DNA of 64,000 bases from Ampullaceana balthica (GCA_944989445.1 CALYLW010000040.1:509818-573817); one strand, 5' to 3'; counted from the first letter of the stretch, positions 1-10,957 are shown. Translations and numbers: made by a program. Notes: generated by a model from the sequence alone, not told the origin.

Positions 1-739
1 TAAGAAATTTAAAATCGCTTAAAATTGGATCGATTTGTTTTGAAAATTAAGCGGTATACATCACAGATGACACTTTTATAAGAAAAAAACACAAATAACA
101 CATCACCACTGGGCCGAATATACTATTAATATCACCGCGACAGTTATTGTGTGGATTTTGGACATGCACAGAAAGATACGCGAACAAGTACCTACATGGC
201 ATGGTGGTTCAAATAGTGTGTTTAACTTGCAAGTAGTAATTTATATTACTTTTTCAGTTTTCAGAATTTATTCTAAGGGAATTTATTAAAATTTAATATT
301 TTTTGTATTTTTTTTTCCATATAAGTAGCACAAACAAAATTTGTGTGTTTCATTAAAATAGGTTTTTTCACTAAAAATGTTACGCCTATCCTATTAAAGT
401 AATGTTTAGATAGTTTGAATTAGTCTATTTTTCTGAAAATTATTACGATTTTTGACAAGAAAGATTAATCGCCATTGTTGTTTTTTATTCTCCAAATTTT
501 GCATAATGGTGAAAGTTTGTTAAGATCGTGGATGGTGTATTCACCATTGAAGAAAATTATATATTGCTTTTGCTGTTTACTGTTTGATGATCTTTTCCAA
601 TCAAATTTTAACACGGAAAATAATTTTAACAAATAGTGGAAACTTAATCTCAAAATAAGTCAACACGAGTTGAGTCTACTGCACATTCGATCAATTTCCC
701 AATGGAAGGAATTAGACATAAGAATTTGACAAGGCGCAA

Positions 740-2930
740 CTTTTGATAAAAGACAACAACAGAATATTGATAAAGAAATAAGAAAAAATGATAGAAAATT
801 AAATTCTCACAATACTTGATATAATTAGATTCTTAGCAAAACTAAATTTGGCGTTGAGGGGTCATCGTGAAAGTTTTCATGAGGAAGACATCAATTCAAC
901 TGAAAATAAGAGGAAATTTTATAGAGCTTATTGGCTAAGTACGACCCAGTATTATGTGAGCATTTAGTAAAAATTAAGATGGGTAATAAATATAGTGTCT
1001 CCTATTTGTCGAAAATGATTCAAAATGAATTCATAGACCTATTGAGAGGGGCAGTGAGAAAAACAATAATGGACCAAATAAAGCAAGCTAAAAACTTTTG
1101 TATGATATTTGACAGAACTCCAGATATTTTCCACAAAGATTAAACTAGTCAATTAAACGATACGTAGTTATTGATGTCAGCGAAGTTAAAGTTGTAGAAT
1201 CGTTTATCTACTTTGTAGAAAATAAAGGAAAACTGGTGAGGAAATCACAAATATGATTTTAAAGAAATTAGAAAATGTTTAGATACAAAAAATTGCAGAG
1301 GAAAGGCTTACGATAATGCTTCCGTCAGAGTTTGTAGCATGCACAAATCATTCTTTAAACCTGGCATGCTTACATGCAGCTTGTACTGCTATTGATTCCT
1401 TAACATTTTTTTGGAACTATCGAAAAGTTGTTTTCATTTTTTAAATTCTTCCACGCGTCAATGGGATGCTCCAAAATACCTTCAAATGATCCTACTTGAT
1501 CCTACATGTGGAAGAAAATCAGAAGCCCCGAGCCTAACGCTCTTCGTGGGTCTTCCTGGAAGGCCCTCCCAGCTATATGGCCCCCTCTCCCAGAAAAGGA
1601 CATGACAGCTGGGAACCTCCCCCCCCCGAGCGGTCGCTTCTGAAGCGGCCACCTGGGCATCCAGGACAGATAGTCGAAAATGCCTCCCACTAAGTTAACC
1701 TCACAAGGAGGGGTGGAATAGCCTTACTATGACCCGCTACCACTTTGGCGCCACCCCGGCAAAGCATACGAGTCTCAATGGTTAGGACCGCCGCTATGCG
1801 GGGGATCATCAATGACCTACCTAGGGTGCAACCCCCACTGGAAGGTTTCCTCAGAGCTGGCGTCCGCTGCGTTCTTCGCGGTTCCTTTTGCTAATCCGTA
1901 CTGGCGCTCCTGGCCCTAAACCGGCACCGCTCATTGGCGTTGCTAGTAAAATTGAGGGGGACGAAACGGTCGCTTCGGATTTACCCGACACTCAACGGGT
2001 ACTTTTGTTTTCGAAAGGGGTGGCTTCTACGGGGCTCGGCGGATGAGTAGGGTCGTGGGGCACGGACCTGACCGTGACTCGGTGACCTGAAACCAACAAC
2101 TCCCGACAGGCAATGCCAAAGACCGATATGTTAGGTGTTGAGTGCTAGTCACATATGATTACAGTCGCTGTACCGATCTTAGACAAAGCATCTTAAATGC
2201 AATGTCGATGATGAAAACCTTCAAATAAAAGGCTTAAATGTTCACCAATGCCATATAAAACTAAATTCTTTGCAAACCCATTTCATGGAAACAAAGAGAT
2301 GTGCTAATACAAAAAGCTGTTATAGCATCCAAAAGAATTCGTGAAGAGATGGAGACATCGACTGAACGCCGAGTTAGAAGGGAAAACATATGAGTGAGGA
2401 AAATTCACAATCAGTTGTCCTATCTTTAGAACATGAAGTACAACGAGAAATGTTTTAATCCATGGATCGAATTATAAAGGAATTAAAAGAACGCTTTGAT
2501 CAGTTGCATGACCTTGTAAGAAAATATTCGCGTATAATCCCATATAACCTACTAAATGAAGAAATTGAATGTCAAATAAATGATTTGATTGACATTGATA
2601 AAGAACAGTTCCACATTGAAAGAAAAATTATACAGGTTTTATGGCTGGAACTATACTACAAAAAGAGGCATTGCGTTGGAAAAATGAAATGAAAAGGCCC
2701 CCTTGGTCTAATTAAAATTTATTCAACAGTATAGATTGGAAACTTATGTAACCAACATTGTAATCTTGCAAAGAATTTTATAAAAAATATTGTTATCAGT
2801 GTCGCTAGTTGTGAAGGGAGCTTCTCCAAACTGAAGTTAATAAAAAAATTATCTTCGTTCCACAATGAGTGTATAAATTAAGACTAAAACATCTTGCAAA
2901 ATTGTCCATAGAACAAATTATTTAAATTTT
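740..2930 (+). pseudogene. hAT transposase pseudogene (DUF4371 / hAT dimerisation)
   Basis: This is a cut-and-paste transposase of the ZMYM1-like hAT group, now dead. In order along the plus strand I read LALRGHRES at about 850, then the longest open part (931-1143) with YDPVLCEHL and a region near FDRTPDIFHKD that resembles the first catalytic Asp block of hAT enzymes. Frame-shifted remnants follow with RYVVIDVSEVKVVESF (1160-1215), GEEITNMILKKLEN (1235-1275) and NHSLNLACLHAACTAIDSL (1345-1405), the last matching the conserved hAT HSLNL block. After the GC-rich insertion the frame resumes with ENLQIKGLNVHQ (2215-2250) and a Lys-rich segment (2462-2692). The C-terminal dimerisation block SVASCEGSFSKLKLIK lies at about 2800-2850. 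The full-length family protein is several hundred residues longer than any surviving frame. No intact product is possible. Confidence 0.75.
1488..2155. mobile_element. GC-rich insertion inside the hAT pseudogene, unidentified
   Basis: The block is clearly richer in G+C than its surroundings and separates two collinear pieces of hAT transposase, so it arrived after the hAT element. It has no long reading frame and no tandem structure. Its left edge shows a doubled GATCCTAC (about 1488-1506). The CpG-rich, non-coding character would fit the 5' untranslated part of a non-LTR retrotransposon, but I cannot name the family. Both edges are approximate. Confidence 0.45.
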
Positions 2931-3352
2931 GATAGCATAATACACGATTTTTCTACTATGAAAGTTAGGAAAATAAATTTATAAATAATATGTTTACATA
3001 CTAATGCACACAATTTGTTGATAAAAAAATAATTAATTCATAATTTTTTTGTGTAAATTTGGAATATATTTGTCTCATTGGAGACCTTCAACCTCAGTAA
3101 CCTTTAAAAAAAGTATCTTGTATTTTTATACAATATGTTTATAGGTATAACATCTTATTTAGCCTCCTTTATTGCTGCTTACTTAACTTAAATATGACAT
3201 CCATTGGTAAAATTTTTCGCCACCTTTACTTTGTTTCAATTACAATTATTTATTTATGTTTATTAATTTATAAAAACTATGACGCTATCTCCTTAGAAAG
3301 GGCGGCAAATTTGAGACCGCCCCGGGCGGCAAAAGGTCTAGCTACGCCACTG

Positions 3353-4410
3353 GGGTTATGGTTAGGGTTATGGTTAGGGTTATGGTTAGGGTTATGGTTA
3401 GGGTTATGGTTAGGGTTATGGTTAGGGTTATGGTTAGGGTTATGGTTAGGGTTATGGTTAGGGTTATGGTTAGGGTTATGGTTAGGGTTATGGTTAGGGT
3501 TATGGTTAGGGTTATGGTTAGGGTTATGGTTAGGGTTATGGTTAGGGTTATGGTTATGGTTAGGGTTATGGTTAGGGTTATGGTTAGGGTTATGGTTAGG
3601 GTTATGGTTAGGGTTAGGGTTATGGTTAGGGTTATGGTTAGGGTTATGGATAGGGTTATGGTTAGGGTTATGGTTAGGGTTATGGTTAGGGTTATGGTTA
3701 GGGTTATGGTTAGGGTTATGGTTAGGGTTATGGTTAGGGTTATGGTTAGGGTTATGGTTAGGGTTATGGTTAGGGTTATGGTTAGGGTTATGGTTAGGGT
3801 TATGGTTAGGGTTATGGTTAGGGTTATGGTTAGGGTTATGGTTAGGGTTATGGTTAGGGTTATGGTTAGGGTTATGGTTAGGGTTATGGTTAGGGTTATG
3901 GTTAGGGTTATGGTTAGGTTTATGGTTAGGGTTATGGTTAGGGTTATGGTTAGGGTTATGGTTAGGGTTATGGTTAGGGTTATGGTTATGGTTAGGGTTA
4001 TGGTTAGGGTTATGGTTAGGGTTATGGTTAGGGTTATGGTTAGGGTTATGGTTAGGGTCATGGTTAAGGTTATGGTTAAGGTTATGGTTAGAGTTATGGT
4101 TAGGGTTATTGTTATTTATGGTTAGGGTTATTTATGGTTAGGGTTATGGTTAGGGTCATGGTTAAGGTTATGGTTAGGGTTATGGTTATGGTTAGAGTTA
4201 TGGTTAGGGTTATGGTTATGTATGGTTAGGGTTATGGTTAGGGTTATGGTTAGGGTTATGGTTAGGGTCATGGTTAAGGTTATGGTTAGGGTTATGGTTA
4301 GAGTTATGGTTAGGGTTATGGTTATTTATGGTTAGGGTTATGGTTATTTATGGTTAGTGTTATGGTTAGGGTTAAGGTTAGGGTTATGGTTATCGTTAGG
4401 GTTAGGGTTT
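3353..4410 (+). repeat. Telomere-like 12-bp tandem array (TTAGGG alternating with TTATGG)
   Basis: About 88 units in which the animal telomere hexamer TTAGGG alternates with the variant TTATGG. The left three quarters is very regular with few errors (single hexamer dropouts near 3550 and 3615, a point change near 3650). From about 4050 it decays into units with TTATTT, GGTCAT and TTAAGG. The strand shown is the G-rich one. All frames stay open because the period is 12, so the long Leu-Trp-Gly and Met-Val-Arg reading frames here are artefacts. Confidence 0.95.
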
Positions 4411-5147
4411 TAACCGCTAAGTTTCATCCCTGGTTTTTTAAATTATGTGTCGTTATTACAAAATAAATTATAATCAAATTTAAGATAGTTTTGTCCGCTA
4501 CTATCACGCAGAGTTTGGTTGTGTAGTTAAAATGCCACAAACAATTTTAAACAACTCCATGTGGGCAGTGCCACCGTCACCCCACCCCACCCCAATAGTT
4601 GGAAGAGTAAACATAACTAACGAGACATGTGAACAGCGGGAATTAAAAGTGCGGAGCTTATTCGGAAGGAACGCTCTAGTTTTGGAGAGTAGGGTATCGA
4701 ATGCTCGCTACACCGCCAGCACTTTGGTGAAATGTATGAAAGAAAACTTCTTTAGTATCGGAAAATATGTGGTACTCGAACTCATAGTTGTGGAAAAAAG
4801 TATCATTTTTGAAGACTATTGATTTATTGAGTAGTCGTCCATATCACTCCCCGATACATAATTTTGAAATAATTTGGAATAATTGGAATCTTACCTTAAG
4901 CTTCGGATCTTTCAACTCAGGCTTCGATACCATTAGTGTACTGACTACTTTTCAGTATCGTCCGAGTAAGACCCCTCCGATACCATTGGAATGTTGACCA
5001 CATCTCGGTATTGACACGACCACACTCTAAAGCTGGTTAAACCGGAACAAATTTGTGCTTCCCCGACCTCTTCATTCTCAAGAGTCACACTGGGTGTGAG
5101 ACTGTGATTAGCATCCACAGATTGGGTGGTTCACGGCGAATGGTAAT
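4411..5147. other. No recognised feature
   Basis: Mixed-composition unique sequence. A 96-codon open frame (4532-4822) has no motif I recognise and no supporting splice or signal features. GTATCG-type words recur between 4690 and 5010, perhaps a decayed repeat. Confidence 0.4.
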
Positions 5148-5328
5148 GTCTGGGTCTGTGGGACTGTGTCGGTCTGCGGGTCTGTGTCGGTCTACGGCAC
5201 TGTGTCGGTCTGCGGGACTGTGTCAGTCTGCGGGACTGTGTCTGTCTGTGGTACTGTGTCTGTCAGTGGTACTGTGTCTGTAAATGGGACTGTGTCTGTA
5301 AATGGGACTGTGTCTGTAAATGGGACTG
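5148..5328 (+). repeat. 18-bp minisatellite, about 10 copies
   Basis: Units contain CTGTGTCGGTCTGCGGGA, drifting rightward to CTGTGTCTGTAAATGGGA. The last three units are identical, which suggests recent growth at the right edge. Confidence 0.9.
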
Positions 5329-5485
5329 GGCTGGCCGGGTTATAGGGGCTGTTTGGGTTGATGTGAGTTGAGGGATCTGTTGCTAAATGTTTCAGCATAT
5401 TTTAAAACTAGTGATGTCTTCGCCGTTCGCTCAATTCTTGTTGTGGTCTGTTGTTATTGTTATTGTTTGTTCAAGACGTAGGTAC

Positions 5486-5508
5486 AGTAGTAGTAGTAGT
5501 GATAGTAA

Positions 5509-5555
<47 letters not shown>

Positions 5556-5568
5556 GTAGTAGTAGTAG
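5486..5568 (+). repeat. (AGT)n microsatellite, left of LINE fragment
   Basis: Near-perfect AGT trinucleotide run with a few ATA and ATT interruptions. It ends exactly where LINE coding sequence begins. Confidence 0.9.
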
Positions 5569-6505
5569 CGCGAGCTCTTATTTGCAGACGATGCCGCCTT
5601 AATATCCCACACAGCAGACGGCCTGCAGAACCTTGTATCCAGCTTCTCCGCTGCCTGCAAAGAGTTTGGCCTGACCATAAGTATAAAGAAAACCAACATT
5701 ATGGCACAGGATGCTGCCTCTCTCCCGACTATCACCATTGATGACTGCAACCTGGATGCTGTTGACAGTTTTACTTATCTGGGATCGATCGAACATCTCG
5801 AGCACCCTCTCACTGGAAGATGAGATAAGTAGCAGGATAGGGAAGGCAGCAACTGTTATGGCTAGACTGTACAAAAGAGTCTGGTCCAATGCCAAACTCA
5901 CAGCAAGGACTAAGCTGCAGGTATACCAGGCCTGCGTACTGAGCACACTCCTCTATGGATGCGAGTCTTGGACCACCTATACCAGGCATGAAAGAAGGCT
6001 CAATAGCTTCCACCTCAGATGCCTGCGCCGCATCCTAGACATCAAATGGCAAGAGAAAGTCCCCAACACAGAGGTCCTGGCTCAAGCAAGCATGAGTAGT
6101 ATTGCAGCAATATTAAGCCAAAGACGCCTCCGTTGGCTTGGACACGTCAAGAGGATGCAAAGTGGTCGCATACCCAAGGATGTGCTCTACAGCGAGCTGG
6201 CGACAGGGAAAAGGTCGGTTGGTCGGCCATGTCTCAGATACGTGGACATATGCAAGAGAGACATGAAAGTAGCCAACATTGATATACAAAACTGGGAAAA
6301 CCTGGCAGAGGATAGGTCCATGTGGCGGGCTATAGTGAAAGAAGGATCACTAAGAGCAGAGGAGCAAACTAGGGCAGAAGCAGTCGGGAAAAGAGCGAGG
6401 AGAAAGGCCAGGAAACACTGCCCCACTGCTTTCGTGTGTGTGTCATGCAGAAGAGACTGCCACTCAAGGATTGGTCTCATCAGCCACACCAAGAGCTGCA
6501 GATAA
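5569..6505 (+). pseudogene. LINE reverse transcriptase, C-terminal fragment with zinc finger
   Basis: Reading begins inside the catalytic YxDD-type box: codons at 5581-5592 give the core FADD, followed by a palm continuation ending SFTYLGSI. A one-base frameshift at about 5791 moves the frame, which then stays open to the TAA at 6503-6505. The second part has YGCESWTTYTRHERRL, the thumb-like segment RLRWLGHVKRM and the GRPCLRYVDICKRDMK block typical of animal LINE ORF2 C-termini. It ends in a Cys/His finger, CVSCRRDCHSRIGLISH with a further Cys after it. All upstream domains are missing. Apart from the frameshift the sequence is well preserved, so the insertion is moderately young. The family is different from the LINE near 47 kb. 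Confidence 0.85.
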
Positions 6506-6552
6506 TAAAGATAAATCTATCGTCTTTCGTAGACGGACAGATGCCATACATA
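5569..6552 (+). mobile_element. 5'-truncated non-LTR retrotransposon (LINE)
   Basis: The C-terminal half of a LINE reverse transcriptase ORF plus a 3' end of about 47 bases, lying between two AGT microsatellites in the same orientation. The 3' end has a short inverted repeat (CGTCT ... AGACG, about 6518-6533) just before the microsatellite tail. It lacks the endonuclease and most of the polymerase, as expected for 5' truncation during target-primed reverse transcription. Confidence 0.8.
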
Positions 6553-6644
6553 CAGTAGTAGTAGTAGCAATAGCAGTAGCAGTGGCAGTGGCAGTGGTAG
6601 TGGTAGTGGTAGTGGTAGTGGTAGTGGTAGTGGTAGTGGTAGTG

Positions 6645-6689
<45 letters not shown>

Positions 6690-6712
6690 ATGATAATAAT
6701 GATAATAATAAA
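6553..6712 (+). repeat. (AGT)n / (GTGGTA)n microsatellite, LINE 3' tail
   Basis: AGT repeats pass into GCAGTG and GTGGTA hexamers, back to AGT, then degrade to AATGAT. It begins immediately after the LINE 3' end and probably started as the LINE tail. Confidence 0.9.
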
Positions 6713-7164
6713 TTTAAAAATAATAATTTTATAATTTATATAACTCAGTACCCCAGGGTGCAACTGGGATTACACCGCTTTTCATTAAAATAGTAACACA
6801 ACTAATTATCAATTATTTCAATGTAAAAGATTCATGTCCTAAATACAACGTATAATGATGTTATGGTTCATATAAGTAACTCATTTAAAAGAGAAAACCG
6901 AACCAATAAACCAAGATATAATTTCGAAACTGCAAACAACTGTATATAATTTGAACAGGTAACGTTATACCATTTAAGATGCATATTTCGGTACACTTTA
7001 TATAAAATATATATTTCGGTCTCACGCGTGACAATGATAATTGGATGTTGAAGATTGCGACCCCTGCTATACATTATACAATGAGAATTTAAGGGCTCTG
7101 TTTTGTGATATAGTGTAAATATTCACACAGTATTAGGAGAATTAGAATTTTTTTGTGACCCCAG
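6713..7164. other. Unique AT-rich sequence, no feature seen
   Basis: No reading frame, repeat or transposon end that I can support. Confidence 0.4.
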
Positions 7165-9068
7165 TCTCATATCAAAGATGTACCCGTGTCTCATATCAAA
7201 GATGTACCCGTGTCTCATATCAAAGATGTACCCGTGTCTCATATCAAAGATGTACCCGTGTCTCATATCAAAGATGTACCCGTGTCTCATATCAAAGATG
7301 TACCCGTGTCTCATATCAAAGATGTACCCGTGTCTCATATCAAAGATGTACCCGTGTCTCATATCAAAGATGTACCCGTGTCTCATATCAAAGATGTACC
7401 CGTGTCTCATATCAAAGATGTACCCGTGTCTCATATCAAAGATGTACCCGTGTCTCATATCAAAGATGTACCCGTGTCTCATATCAAAGATGTACCCGTG
7501 TCTCATATCAAAGATGTACCCGTGTCTCATATCAAAGATGTACCCGTGTCTCATATCAAAGATGTACCCGTGTCTCATATCAAAGATGTACCCGTGTCTC
7601 ATATCAAAGATGTACCCGTGTCTCATATCAAAGATGTACCCGTGTCTCATATCAAAGATGTACCCGTGTCTCATATCAAAGATGTACCCGTGTCTCATAT
7701 CAAAGATGTACCCGTGTCTCATATCAAAGATGTACCCGTGTCTCATATCAAAGATGTACCCGTGTCTCATATCAAAGATGTACCCGTGTCTCATATCAAA
7801 GATGTACCCGTGTCTCATATCAAAGATGTACCCGTGTCTCATATCAAAGATGTACCCGTGTCTCATATCAAAGATGTACCCGTGTCTCATATCAAAGATG
7901 TACCCGTGTCTCATATCAAAGATGTACCCGTGTCTCATATCAAAGATGTACCCGTGTCTCATATCAAAGATGTACCCGTGTCTCATATCAAAGATGTACC
8001 CGTGTCTCATATCAAAGATGTACCCGTGTCTCATATCAAAGATGTACCCGTGTCTCATATCAAAGATGTACCCGTGTCTCATATCAAAGATGTACCCGTG
8101 TCTCATATCAAAGATGTACCCGTGTCTCATATCAAAGATGTACCCGTGTCTCATATCAAAGATGTACCCGTGTCTCATATCAAAGATGTACCCGTGTCTC
8201 ATATCAAAGATGTACCCGTGTCTCATATCAAAGATGTACCCGTGTCTCATATCAAAGATGTACCCGTGTCTCATATCAAAGATGTACCCGTGTCTCATAT
8301 CAAAGATGTACCCGTGTCTCATATCAAAGATGTACCCGTGTCTCATATCAAAGATGTACCCGTGTCTCATATCAAAGATGTACCCGTGTCTCATATCAAA
8401 GATGTACCCGTGTCTCATATCAAAGATGTACCCGTGTCTCATATCAAAGATGTACCCGTGTCTCATATCAAAGATGTACCCGTGTCTCATATCAAAGATG
8501 TACCCGTGTCTCATATCAAAGATGTACCCGTGTCTCATATCAAAGATGTACCCGTGTCTCATATCAAAGATGTACCCGTGTCTCATATCAAAGATGTACC
8601 CGTGTCTCATATCAAAGATGTACCCGTGTCTCATATCAAAGATGTACCCGTGTCTCATATCAAAGATGTACCCGTGTCTCATATCAAAGATGTACCCGTG
8701 TCTCATATCAAAGATGTACCCGTGTCTCATATCAAAGATGTACCCGTGTCTCATATCAAAGATGTACCCGTGTCTCATATCAAAGATGTACCCGTGTCTC
8801 ATATCAAAGATGTACCCGTGTCTCATATCAAAGATGTACCCGTGTCTCATATCAAAGATGTACCCGTGTCTCATATCAAAGATGTACCCGTGTCTCATAT
8901 CAAAGATGTACCCGTGTCTCATATCAAAGATGTACCCGTGTCTCATATCAAAGATGTACCCGTGTCTCATATCAAAGATGTACCCGTGTCTCATATCAAA
9001 GATGTACCCGTGTCTCATATCAAAGATGTACCCGTGTCTCATATCAAAGATGTACCCGTGTCTCATAT
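7165..9068 (+). repeat. Perfect 24-bp tandem array, about 79 copies
   Basis: The unit starts TCTCATATCAAAGATG and ends TACCCGTG (24 bp), and I found no mismatch over about 1904 bases. The array begins abruptly after GTGACCCCAG and ends inside a unit at TCTCATAT followed by a T-run. Because 24 is a multiple of 3, three plus frames and at least one minus frame stay open for over 620 codons, encoding 8-residue repeats such as RHGYIFDM. None has a codon-usage, signal or splice argument behind it. Such homogeneity means very recent expansion or gene conversion, or an assembly that replicated a consensus. Confidence 0.97.
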
Positions 9069-9640
9069 TTTTTGATAGGTTCTTGACATGTAGAAACACA
9101 ACAAAGAAATGAGACGTCATTTTTGTGGAAGTGTCTTCGGAAATTATTGATTATAATCTCTGTGAGAAACATTCATGGAACCGCATCAATGCGCGTGTTG
9201 CCAAGAGGATGCTGTAAGCCTCAAAGAGGGGATCTAAGGCCTTGACCAGGGGAAGATATCGTCCAATGGTCGTACAGCCAAGAGAGGTCATCTCGGACAT
9301 GAGCAAGCTCTTTCGTTGGGGCAGACGACTCTGGAGATTATTGGACAGATACGTGTTGGATGTTGGTGAGTTGTCCACCTCATTCAATGTCACTTGAGTG
9401 TCATATGACGTCATTTAATGTCATCTAAAATTCTCTAAATTACTTGACAGTTATCGGGTTTTGAATGTCACTTCAAAAAATCTCAAAGTAAACTTTCAAA
9501 AAAAGGTGAAATTAGCCTCATCGATTATTATATGACTCCAGAAGCTCACATAAAATGAGTGATGCACAATTTTAATTCCTATTGCTATGTTTAAAATCCT
9601 TAAATCAACTTAAAATCAAAGTAACCATAGTCCTTATATT
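9069..9640. other. Unique sequence beyond the 24-bp array
   Basis: A minus-strand open frame (9151-9414) has a protein-like composition but no recognised motif. It lies downstream of the candidate exon at 9895-10073. A pyrimidine-rich stretch ending TTACAG (minus, about 9210) followed by C would join that exon in phase and add about 20 residues to a stop, but this is speculation. Confidence 0.3.
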
Positions 9641-9644
9641 TGGA

Positions 9645-9770
9645 ATCATCCTGTCTAATGGAAATCATCCTTATAATAAGAATCATCCTTATAATTGGAA
9701 TCATCCTTATAATATAAATCATCTTTATCATGGGAATCTTTCTTATTATGGGACTCAACCATGCAATGGG
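9645..9770 (+). repeat. Degenerate 14-17-bp repeat
   Basis: AATCATCCTTATAATANG-type units repeat six to eight times with drift. Confidence 0.7.
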
Positions 9771-9894
9771 AATAATCTCTCTCAAATTTTCCAGTTTCTT
9801 ATCCGCAAACATCTTAAAATAACAAATGTCCGCACCCGTAATCTGTAGCCTGCTTTTAATTTGAACTGCAAGAAGTCTTTAGATGACTACTTAC

Positions 9895-10073
9895 CTGGTG
9901 CTGTCCAGTTGTTGGTCCACCCTGCTGACAGGTAGCTTTAGGTCGTGACTTGTCGGACACCATAACCAGTCGTGGTAGTTATTGTTATTAGATCTTGTAG
10001 TCCGACCAACGAAAGTTCCGCTCAGAAACAAGAGGCCCACAGTGTGACACAGCAATACAACAGATGCATTCAT
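9895..10073 (-). CDS. Candidate first coding exon of a secreted protein
   Basis: On the minus strand an ATG at 10071-10073 opens a frame of 59 codons plus two bases. It then meets CCAG|GTAAGT, an excellent vertebrate/invertebrate-type splice donor (exon end 9895, intron from 9894, phase 2). The first 23 or so residues form a typical signal peptide: a short polar start, hydrophobic core VVLLCHTVGLLFLSG and a small-residue cleavage region before RTTRS. After it come a run of four Asn, the segment YHDWLWCPTSHDLKL with one Cys, and SRVDQQLDST up to the donor. I recognise no family. It could be a neuropeptide precursor, venom-like or matrix protein. The next exon should lie below 9890 or beyond the 24-bp array, and I could not fix an acceptor. 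The context around ATG (AAACT) is neutral. It is the only segment in the window with both a signal peptide and a good donor. Confidence 0.45.
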
Positions 10074-10204
10074 AGTTTATACGTTGTACACTTGTTGCGA
10101 ACTTATCTTGAAAACCAAACTCATTTAAAAAAAACACGATTTTGATTGTTTTTAAAATTCATTTACCTTAACAAGGAAAGGCTACTGGTATTGCAAATAA
10201 ACAG

Positions 10205-10385
10205 GACCTGCCAAGATGTGGGTTGACCAGTCAAGATGTGGGTTGACCTGTCAAGATGTGGGTTGATCAGTCGATATGTGGGTTGACCTGTCAAGATGTG
10301 GGTTGACCAGTCAATATGTGGGTTGACCTGTCAAGATGTGGGTTGACCAGTCAAGATGTGGGTTGACCAGTCAAGATGTGGTCAA
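10205..10385 (+). repeat. 20-bp minisatellite, about 9 copies
   Basis: Units read AAGATGTGGGTTGACC with alternating AGTC / TGTC, so neighbouring copies form a loose 40-bp dimer. Confidence 0.9.
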
Positions 10386-10609
10386 AACAAACTTCTGCTT
10401 ATTCTTATAATGAAAATTAATTGAAAATTTCAATTAATCGATAGCAGAAGTATTAAAGCCATTTGCTCTATTCTCACACCCGGTCTTGGTACATACCAAA
10501 AAGCTAAGGTCACGTTTACGGCGTTTGGAATTAGATTGTAAATATGCGTGCTTTCCAGGGATATATCAAATTTTTCTACACCAAATTATTTGTTTTGGCA
10601 CATCAATGT

Positions 10610-10957
10610 GGTGGGGCGCAACTAGATGGCGGGGCACACCTAGATGGTGGGGCACACCTAGATGATGGGGCACACCTAGATAGTTAGAGTACATTTAGAT
10701 GGTTAGGGCATGTCAAGATGGTTAGGGCACATTACATGGTTAAGGGACATCAAGATGATAGGAGGCATCTAGATGGTGGGGCACATCAATATGGTTATGG
10801 CACATCAAGATGATGGGGCGCATCTGGATGGTGGGGCATTCCTAGATGGTTAGAGAACATCTAGATTGTTAGGGCATCTCAAGATGGCTAAGGCACATCA
10901 ATATGGTTAGAGCACATCAAGATGATGGGGCGCATCTAGATGGCTAGGGCACATCAA
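10610..10957 (+). repeat. Degenerate 19-20-bp minisatellite
   Basis: About 17 diverged units of the type GGTTAGGGCACATCTAGAT. Unit length varies by one or two bases, so the array is old. Confidence 0.85.

Larger units (their letters stand above)
1..3352 (+). mobile_element. Decayed hAT transposon, right-hand part (ZMYM1-like family)
   Basis: Transposase remnants from about 740 to 2930 are followed by a right terminal sequence ending CTAGCTACGCCACTG at 3338-3352, whose reverse complement CAGTGGCGTAGCTAG is a known hAT terminal repeat type. I see no matching left terminus in positions 1-900, so the element starts before the window or is truncated. It is non-functional: the reading frame is broken by stops, frameshifts and a GC-rich insertion at about 1488-2155. 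The 8 bases after the terminus (3353-3360) already belong to the telomere-like array, which suggests insertion into that array. The family call rests on remembered protein motifs, not a search. Confidence 0.7.

Noticed and set aside
3194..4141. 315-codon frame with an apparent hydrophobic N-terminus leading into the telomere-like repeat
   Set aside because: It crosses the hAT terminus and then reads satellite; the membrane-like start is AT-rich transposon sequence.
3353..4410. A true chromosome end
   Set aside because: Unique sequence and many other repeats follow for 60 kb on the right and the hexamer alternates with a variant, so it is an interstitial telomere-like array.
6438..6763. Val-rich or Thr-rich frames after the LINE
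   Set aside because: They are translations of the AGT/GTGGTA microsatellite tail.
7123..9120. Reading frames of over 620 codons on both strands through the 24-bp array
   Set aside because: The period is a multiple of three and the unit lacks stops in several frames, so openness is automatic. No signal peptide, splice site or codon bias supports any of them.
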